Shown: in pieces, positions 56,256 through 64,000 of the stretch | Layout of the letters: every line of letters begins with the position of its first letter | Position numbering within the stretch: the first letter of the stretch is position 1 | Origin: Oscarella lobularis | Lineage: Eukaryota > Porifera > Homoscleromorpha > Homosclerophorida > Oscarellidae | Direction of reading: 5' to 3' | Length of the DNA stretch: 64,000 bases | Assembly: GCF_947507565.1 (NCBI RefSeq) | Contig: NC_089193.1 | Coordinates: 248,001 to 312,000 of the forward strand | Translations under genes and position numbers: made by a program | The notes under the pieces: model-generated | Told to the model about the DNA's origin: nothing | Databases searched by the model: none | The model's input: the letters and a program-made list of their open reading frames with translations, nothing else

Positions 56256-59083
56256 ATGAGCAGTGCTGCAGACAAGGTCATATATCGTATTCGTATTCAC
56301 ACCGGAGAGTGCGAAGAATGCGAAGACACGGATGTCTCCGTGAAAATCGTTGGAGAAAACGGTTCTTTCAAATTCTATCCACGAAAAAGTCATGCAGTGG
56401 ATGGCAGCGTCAGCCTTTTTCTTTCTCAGTCGGTACAGTGTAACTGGTGCTCGTTCATCCTGAAGTGTGTGACAGATGAACGGATTTTATTGTTAGGAGA
56501 ATGTTTTTGAAGTTGAAAACGAGAAGAGTGTTGGATATATCAACTTGGTGCAGGTCGATCATAACGTCAATCCTCTGCTTGATCGGAGTTGGCGCCTGGA
56601 ATCTATTACAATTGAAGACACGTCTTCCAAAAGGGCTTACCACTTTCCTTGCAACGATTGGTTCTCTCACAGCAAAGACGATTGCCGGCAGTCCCGTTCT
56701 TTCCTTGATCGAAAGAGTACGTATTTATATATATATATATATATGCTCTCCGTCGAGTGAGGAATGAGGCAACGTCATTTGCACTTATAGTTATACCCGA
56801 TTCGCAACTGTCGCGTTTAACCAAAGGCGAACGTTTTGAAGATATACCCCTGTCCAGCAAGCAGGGAGACCTTTCAGACATGAGTGACGATCCTGCAACA
56901 GCTGAAGAAGCGAAGAAAGCTTTAGAGAAATGCGGTAAGAAGTTGTCATCTTTGACTACGTACATTTATTTATACACCGCTTTTCATTTCAGGAATTCTG
57001 GAATCGTTTTCAAACTGGGGAGGAAACGTCAGTGAAGTGAGCGTCCGTGCCTTCTATCCAAGGAATCGCAGCCATGTGAAGAAAATTATCAAAAACGTTA
57101 AGAAAGCCTCAATGAAAGTTCGCGTGTGCGGTACAACTCACAGCTGGACCAATCTCTACCCCGATCCCAATCAAATACTTATCCGAACGGAACACTTTAT
57201 GAAATTTCCTCCTCGAATTACTCTCAAAGATAAGAGTGAGGAAAGTGTTCTTGTCACTATCGTTTGCAGCGTGACCACGGCTGAATGCCTATTTTACCAG
57301 CTACTAGGAAATTTCAACTTTCCCTTTAACACGGTTGTTCTTGGAGGAGTAACCTATGGTGGAATCATTGGAACCGGTTGTCATGTAAAAATAGTCAGTG
57401 CATATCTATATAGTTTTGGTGTACACATCTTTGTATACAGGGTGTTGGGAAGGGTTGCCAAGCTCATCCTGACTTGGTCGAAGAAATAACACTTATTGAC
57501 GGTAATGGAGACGAGGTTACGTACACAAAATCGGAAAACGAAGAACGGCTGAAAGCCGTTACAACCAGCATGGGTCTATTTGGCTTCATCTGCACAATTA
57601 CATTCCGCGTTTTATCGAAGCAGAGAATTGTTGTAACGGAAAATGACAACGAATCCTATACGGTGCGCGACACACTGACTTCTGCTTCAGCTCTAAAGGT
57701 TAGTAGTTAGTTTAAATATTCCCTGCAAGTGCTTGGAGTTTTATCTACGTATTGAGCAAAGAATAGTAATTATGATCTATGCGTACGTGTACAATTTCGT
57801 TGCATAGTAACACGTAAATACTGTATTTATAGTCATCCAATTCCTAAAACTCAAAACTGCTTAGGCTTTAGCGGAAAAGAAAGACAACTACTCGACTGAA
57901 GTATTGTGGTTTCCGTACAACAGCAATGCAATCGGAGCCATGAAGAACACCGATTCAGGCCTGGACTGCATACTTCCAATAAAAATCTTTCTTCAACATC
58001 TCATGGATCAGTCTCCTTGTTGCAAAAATTCTCCCGGTGCTTTCTCGCGTTGGGTTCCAGAAAACGACAAACTCTTTGTTAAAACAGTTCGAAACGCAAC
58101 ACACGAAGGTTTGCTTTTAAAAAAACTCTGTTTTTGTCGTAAATTGTCTTTTGAGCAGAAGGAATGGATTTAAAAGGCCCTTTATATTATGGGAAAAAAA
58201 TTGCTAAAGAATTTCTTCAGGCAACTCTCTTTAAAGAAGTTCCAGAAAGGATAGCTGCATTTCCGGAATTCACTCCACTTTTCACCACTTTGGCACACTA
58301 CTGTATGAGCTCTTTCAAAATAGGTGGATTTGAAATTGGAGAGCCTAAAAAGTGATTCATAACAGTTAAGTTTCAGTAGTAGTCATCAGCCAATTTTAGG
58401 GTTGTCCAAGAACTGCCTCACGCAATCCATTACAAACTTTGGGTCACTGAAGGATTCCCCGTTTTTAGTCTAGAGTTTGCCTTCGCGATTGATGATGACT
58501 ACGAGAATATTGCTAAGGCTTGCCAGGTAACTCGTTGACTAATGACAACCTCACAGTGACATTTATATATATTTTGTCCGGTGCATGCTTTTATAGGACG
58601 TTGTTGATGTTGTCAAGAAGTTTCATAGAGAATCCGAATATCCCATGTCCATGTGTTTCGATATGAGGTTTATGTCTGACAGTAACAGTTTTCTGTGCCC
58701 GGCAGTTGTGGGGAATTCGAAGGACAGGGACAAGGAGCTAAAAGTGGCTTACATTGGAATATTGGCTCTTGCAAGCAAAGACAGCATTGATACTTGGACA
58801 AAATTTGCGCAAGAAGTAGCTGACGTGAGAATGAATGCCTGAATTCTCTAATTATAATGTGACTCAACCACTGCTTTAGAAATGGATGAATACTCCGGGC
58901 GTCAAGCCTTTACCTCACTGGGGCAAAGCGGCTGAATTGGGATCCACAGCAAAGCTTGTGGAATACCTTTGGGATAACAACAAAGAGAATATGGAGAAGT
59001 TTTTGCGTCAGCTGAAAGACTCTAAGGCAGATCCGGACGGAATATTTTTCAACGAATATCTCAGGAAAGTATTTCGAAAGTAA
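56256..59083 (+). CDS. PLAT domain fused to an FAD-linked sugar-lactone oxidase
   Basis: Ten exons, 714 residues, phases continuous: 56256-56408, 56497-56716, 56791-56934, 56993-57384, 57441-57698, 57865-58108, 58159-58323, 58390-58526, 58597-58824, 58880-59083. Residues about 7-125 are a PLAT/LH2 domain (YRIRIHTGECEECEDTDVSV, GYINLVQVDHN, YHFPCNDWF). Then comes an FAD-binding type-4 domain (VRVCGTTHSWTNLYPDPNQI, LGGVTYGGIIGTGCHGVGKG) and the C-terminal D-arabinono-lactone oxidase region (VVQELPHAIHYKLWV, PLPHWGKAAEL). This is the gulonolactone/arabinonolactone/alditol oxidase superfamily, which makes ascorbate-type products or oxidises polyols using FAD and O2. The PLAT module suggests lipid or membrane-protein binding and is not usual in that family. 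No signal peptide. The exon 1 donor (GTCAGC) and exon 7/8 junction are the least certain. Confidence 0.85.
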
Positions 59084-59089
59084 AACGGA

Positions 59090-59505
59090 TATCAATCGAA
59101 CCCGCCTGACGTAGAACTGCGACCTAACTGTTTTATGTTATGTGCTTCTGCCTTTATGTTTATCTGTGTATGTATTTGTATTAGCGTTCATGTGTACATG
59201 TGAATGAACTGGATTGTGCCAAGTCATACCTACGCATCTGTGTAGGTGTATGCGTGTACGTACGGGATCTGACGTGAGCGTCGACAAAAGCAACAACCCA
59301 AAATGACGCTCCGCTTGAGAGACCTTTCCATACCGGTATTTCTGTGTGGTCGGGGGGAATAATACATTTTGTGTGAGACAGACGCATTTTGCACAGAACT
59401 TCAGATCTCTCCATGACTATGTATGTCATTCCAGAATGCTATTAAATCTCGCAGCGTCGCGCGTACCTTGACTAAAGATATATATATATATATATATATA
59501 TATAA
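59090..59505. other. Intergenic with (TA)n microsatellite
   Basis: GTGTATG-rich low-complexity sequence near 59160-59260 and a (TA)n run at about 59478-59504, directly left of Rep B copy 4. No gene. Confidence 0.6.
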
Positions 59506-61385
59506 CAATCATTGTGAGAGTCCTGAGACCTTGGCACGGCATTGGTGCATCATCCAAATGAAAGAACGAATAGAGTCCTTTCAAATCATGCACCCTAATG
59601 TATAAATTTAGTATTTCCCTACCTGTCCTACTCTGTTCAGTTAAATTTCTGACTGATTCCCAAGTGCCTGAAAAATCTGCATCATCATCTCTTTTCTATC
59701 TATGGCTGCATGAGGTGAAATTCATGTAGAGATTGCACATCGAATGACATCCCCTGTTTTTGCTGTCTTTTGAGTGCACTAAATATACTAGAAAAAATTT
59801 TCAGAACACAAAACGTAGCTCTAACGCTTTCCTATGACGTTTCTTACGTTTACGAGGAAATCGCCTTACGCAACATCATCGTAAAGGAGTCCAGCGTTGA
59901 TGAGGTCGAAACGCCGACTTGCAGGTGAAAGCTCGACGCTGCCTGGTGCGCCGAACATCGCGATCGCGCGAAAGCTCGAACTCGTTAGGTTTCGACCTCC
60001 ATCTTTGTTTAGCGTACGTGCTCGATGTAAAATGTTCTCTCGCTTGTCTCAGATTTTTGTGCGATTTAGTCGATCGATTGTCCCTACGCAACCAAAGAAT
60101 TATCAAAAAGCGACAGAATCGGCGTCGAAGCGGTTCAGACAGCTTGTTTGCGCATTCGAAGCGAAGCTCAGGTAAGCGAGAGCGTCCCTCTCAATTCTAC
60201 GAGCAAATACTAAGAAACTGTTGCTCTCTGCTTCGACTCTAGGGCCCTAAACTGATATTACACGAATCTACGACTGGATATATCGCCAGTCCTCTATTTT
60301 ATACAACGATTACATCGAGTTCGCCGCGTTCCTATCGAAACGCAAACTCGATCAAATAAGTAGGTTCGTTTCTTGTCGCCTTTCATTGCGTTTTCGTCGC
60401 GTTTCGTCGAGATCGTGAGCCGAACGCTGACGTCTCATGTCCGACATCTTGGCCATGCACGCGTGCACGTGCTCGTCTCCTGTTCTTTTTTGGGAGAAAC
60501 GCTGCACGCGCGTGATCGTTCCAAATATTTCCTTGCGCGCAGAAGTGCAAAAAGCAACGCTGTCTCTCGTGACATCGCTGCGGTTATTTACGCACACCCG
60601 ACGTCCAATGAGAGAAAAGTTGGCGTCATCGTTCGCGAGGGAGTACATAAAGTCGTTCACGGCGCTCTCCCTCTTTACGTAACCCCGTCGCTTGAGAACT
60701 CGCTCGTACGCTTGGTAAGTCGTTGGAAGACAGGGAGCCAGAGGGGCGAGCGATATTCCGAGGCAACGTCCTGGAGCAACGGTGCGAAAGTGATTAGAGG
60801 CACATCCCTAAGACCTCTAGGGGCTTTCGCATCGGGAAAACACGCTCCGTCTTACACGGGACAGCGTCGGCGTTCGCCGGCTCTCCTCCACGTCGAGCAC
60901 ACGATGAGCGGGCCTCTTCGGCGGTGGCGATAGCCGTCTCCCGGGGTGGCAACGAACCTCGGAGGCTCACTTATGGTGGTTTCTTATCCAATTCATGCCT
61001 TTGGTGAGGGTCGGCTGGGTTGCGAAGCGTCTGGACCTCCACGTGGTGCGACCTGAGTCACGCAAACACAGACGCGCTTCATTTCGGCTTTTTTGGTAGG
61101 TACGTAGTTATTTTATACGGATCCTGGCTTTGTTTTTCTAGATTTCGGCTCGAGAAAAGGCTTCGACGAAGAACTTCGTTTTGCTATCCGATACGGTGTC
61201 AGTTGGAGGTGTGACATTTTCTCTCTAATTTTTTTCACTACCTCTTGCTTCGACTCACACTGCACTTGCGTTTTTTGTTTTTATGTCTTTCCGTACTGTA
61301 GTTTCAATAGGTTTTAGGCGTATAGTGGTAGTAACGAAAGAATTGATATATAAACATGCAGCCGGGAACGACGTATAGCGTGGAA
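59505..61385 (+). mobile_element. Rep B copy 4 (plus), apparently full length
   Basis: Collinear with 46740-48600. The conserved frame is open at 60373-60933, here fused with the upstream frame by an indel, and again ends PLRRWR. It abuts a (TA)n microsatellite on its left. Confidence 0.65.
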
Positions 61386-62530
61386 GTGAAATATCTTTGC
61401 GCATTCTTAAGCTTTATTAGACACGTGAACGCTATTGTTCCCCACCGTGTCTCGCGGGGAAGCCAACTCTATCGGCCCTTGCTACAGAGGTTATGGCCTC
61501 TTTCACGTCGTTGGCCTCGGAAGTCTTCGGGAATATATAACACGTATGAGCAGAACGTCGCCATCGCGTCTTCAAAAGAGTTTTTGCGGATCATCTTTCA
61601 GGCACGTCTAATCCGTGACAAACATCTTTGCACTATCCGGCTCGCAGCTCAAGGTACTTAAATGTGTCACTTGTTCATGCAACGCTGTGAAACAGAATAT
61701 AACGAGCAAAGGCATTTGCAAATAAATCAATACGTACGTAGTACCATATTCAGTTCAGTTCAGTTCACAGTTTCATTTGTAATACGGAAATCCTTAAGCG
61801 CATGGGCCGATCTTCCAGGAAACCGTACAAGGGAAAAAGACAAAATTACTAATAACTATAAAGATTGTTAGCTTCTAGTATGACTTTGCATATCTTGAAT
61901 CACACAGATCCTTGATTGAAATAGTGCTTCAAATCGATTGCCATATACGCAAACTAACTGATATGAACATCAATCTCGCCCAGATTTTCATTGCAGAGAT
62001 CGATCTCATCCATCACAGATCAATCCAGATTTTCTATTCAGATATCAATTTCAGACTTCCTATGTAGAGATAGACTTCACCCGTAACCAAAATCGAGTTC
62101 ACTGATCCAAACGTAGTTCAGAAATTTGTTCCGTCTCTTAATTGATGTGCTTAAAGTTTTTTCAATTTGTTTTACATCTGTTTTACATTATATGTATATT
62201 GTGAACTCCTTACTTCAGTCTTCATCATTGACTAGTCTGGCGACCCAAGCGCAATCGATTAGTTAAAAAGAACTTTTTACCGCCTATATACGAAGGAGTG
62301 TTATTCCTTACCAGCCGGTAATAATTTAATCCTTCAACACGTCATTCGTCGATCTGATTCCCTCTGCATCACTTAGAACGTTCACCTAAGATCTATGAAC
62401 AAACGCAAGAAAAAAACACGAAAACAACAACGAAAAAGACAAAAATTAGCTATAAATGCAAGAACAACAAACAGTAATCCAGCCATGCAACATCATCACC
62501 TATGTATCACCAACCATAAAGAAAATTATG
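61385..62530. other. Intergenic or 3' flank of the kinase gene
   Basis: 61960-62110 contains loosely repeated CAGATTTTC/ATCGATCTC-type words. 62395-62460 is A-rich and gives a Lys-rich frame of no significance. Nothing else seen. Confidence 0.4.
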
Positions 62531-62534
62531 GGTC

Positions 62535-64000
62535 TCACACGATTTCCTCCGCAACTGACGAAGTAGCGGAACCAACAACATAGCTGACTTCATCGCCTTC
62601 GCCACAGGCCATTACCTGTGTCATACTATCGAGACACCAATCCTCATCACCGCTTTCCGACTCCTCCCTTCCGTAACGTGATTCCGTGTCGTAAGAAAAA
62701 AGTGAACCGGTAGCATCAAAATCGATATATTGGCTATGATTTTCGGCTTCAAGCATTTTGCCCAGTAGCTGTGTAAGACGGCTGAACACAGGGCGATTCT
62801 CCGGATCGGCGCGCCAACACGAAGACATTATCTTGTACCTGAGAGAAATCTGCAAAAATCATTCTTATTATCACAAGTACTAACAGCTGAGCGGAGCAGT
62901 TCTCTGGGCAGGTTAATCGATTGCCAGTACGCAAATGCGACAAAAGCTTTCCGCTCGAAATGCAAGGATAGGGGAAAGAACCTAAAAGACAGAAGTGTGG
63001 AAGATAGAAAACTGCAGAGTTAAGCTCACCAAGAGTACATATTTCCCACATAACAACTCCGAAAGACCATCTGAAACGTGGAAGACTTTAATTTTAATAG
63101 TAGAATGAATACTAATTTTACACATCGCTTTGTTCGGAGAAGAGACGTTGCGTAATGGCTTCAATAGACATCCAACGCAGTGGGAGACGTCTTGTGGTCT
63201 TTTGTCGATAAGCGCCGTCGTGATAGACTGATCTCGTTAGACCAAAGTCAGACACTTTGAGTAGTTTATTATCGCAAACGAGAACGTTCCGACAGGCCAA
63301 GTCGCGATGAACCAAACCTTTTCCAGACAAATATTCCTAAGAGTAGGGGTATTAAACAGAAATTAAGTAGCGCGACTAACTACACAAGCAATTTTATACC
63401 ATTCCGGATGCAATTTGCCAAACGAACGACATGATCTCGCGAGCACTAAATTTCTGCTCACCTTTCTTCTCCTCACCTTCTTCATCTGTATATTTAATTA
63501 ACTGCTTTCTTTTGACTCATATATTACTCAAAATCCTTACCATCAACGACGTTTTTCACTTCACTCGAATCTTCCTCATTTATCTCCCGCCACTGATGGT
63601 TATGTGCGCTAAAACTAGGCGACGGCGTTGGAGGGTCATCCTAGAACAACAAAGGTTACGTGACTAAATAAGATATACGAAAAATCACACGCCTCGCTTA
63701 AGCTTTCACCCTTCAAAACGCTTTCATTTGAATGCTGCTCAGCATCATCTGCACACTAAAATTAAAAAAAAATGCCCTACTCTATGCGGCACGACTCTAT
63801 GCGTTATGACATGTGGGTGCGTCCATCTAAAGATGATAGCTAACAAACCTTGATTTTTCCTTTTCTGAGATAGTTGAGTAAATCGCCATTCATGCAGTAT
63901 TCAACAATGAGGCAGAAGGGCTTAGATGTTGTGATGCATCCTAACAGGCCAACGATGTGTGGATGCTGCCCGATGCGTTTCATCAATTTTATTTCCTCCA
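62535..64000 (-). CDS. Receptor-type tyrosine kinase, catalytic domain and C-tail; 5' part off the right edge
   Basis: Protein tyrosine kinase of the split-domain RTK type. Minus-strand order: helix C and hinge (EEIKLMKRIGQHPHIVGLLG, VEYCMNGDLLNYLRKG) at 64000-63850; a hydrophilic kinase insert with Ser/Glu-rich exons including 63640-63541 (DDPPTPSPSF); 63485-63400 (FSAREIMSFVWQIASGM); 63336-63122 with HRDLACRN and DFG (KVSDFGLTRSVYHD, LPLRWMSIEAI); 63070-63030 (WSFGVVMWEICTLG); 62981-62885; and 62838-62535 (SSCWRADPENRPVF, then an acidic tail with DYx-type Tyr sites, stop at 62535). The exons from 63640 to the stop are in phase. The junction between the 63.7-kb insert exon and 63640 is unresolved. 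The insert and HRDLACRN resemble the PDGFR/VEGFR/FGFR class. The ATP-binding loop, membrane segment and ectodomain lie outside the window. Confidence 0.85.

Noticed and set aside
1-64000. tRNA, rRNA or snRNA genes
   Set aside because: I looked for tRNA B-box type GGTTCGAATCC, 5S and U1/U2-like sequences and saw none; a covariance-model search would settle this.

Overview
The window looks like genomic DNA of an early-branching animal, most likely a sponge. Its genes are metazoan in kind: a MAM/LDLa/EGF membrane receptor, a NIDO/EGF surface protein, a receptor tyrosine kinase with HRDLACRN and DFG motifs, an ankyrin-Roc-COR-death protein, a CD225 protein, a beta/gamma-crystallin and a GT29 sialyltransferase. 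They carry many short introns, mostly 40-90 bp, with ordinary GT-AG ends and two apparent GC-AG introns. A homoscleromorph sponge (Oscarella type) is my best guess, because of the compact introns and the sialyltransferase. This is inference; no taxonomic marker gene is present.

Layout. 1-4835 (minus): NIDO-EGF-DUF4215-cadherin-like-repeat protein, running off the left edge. 4873-5463: tandem duplication just upstream of that gene. 6884-9839 (minus): MAM/Cys-rich/MAM/LDLa/EGF/TM receptor with one in-frame TGA. 9.9-29.3 kb: repeat-rich and gene-poor. It holds a segmental duplication carrying two CD225/dispanin genes (15.55-16.14 and 24.62-25.24 kb, the second truncated), a 1.06-kb foldback transposon, MITE-like elements and a three-level nested insertion at 25.7-29.2 kb. 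30.58-32.1 kb (minus): multipass membrane protein. 33.9-36.1 kb: weak gene candidates around a minisatellite. 37.12-37.65 kb (plus): beta/gamma-crystallin with a TATA box. 38.9-42.4 kb: second minisatellite, a MITE, and a Helitron-derived block with a tandem array of Helitron-like 3' ends. 42.65-44.59 kb (plus): GT29 sialyltransferase. 44.67-45.6 kb (minus): frameshifted VWA-domain gene. 46.7-48.6 and 59.5-61.4 kb: full copies of an unclassified 1.85-kb dispersed element (Rep B below). 49.10-53.10 kb (minus): 16-exon ANK-Roc-COR-death gene. 56.26-59.08 kb (plus): 10-exon PLAT plus FAD-linked lactone oxidase. 62.5 kb to the right edge (minus): receptor tyrosine kinase catalytic region.

The genes do not form one pathway. 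Several concern the cell surface or signalling (adhesion-like proteins, sialylation, a tyrosine kinase, a death-domain ROCO protein). For the large genes I assigned exon boundaries by hand and checked that reading phase is continuous from exon to exon. That phase agreement is the main evidence for those models. Repeat relationships were judged by eye.
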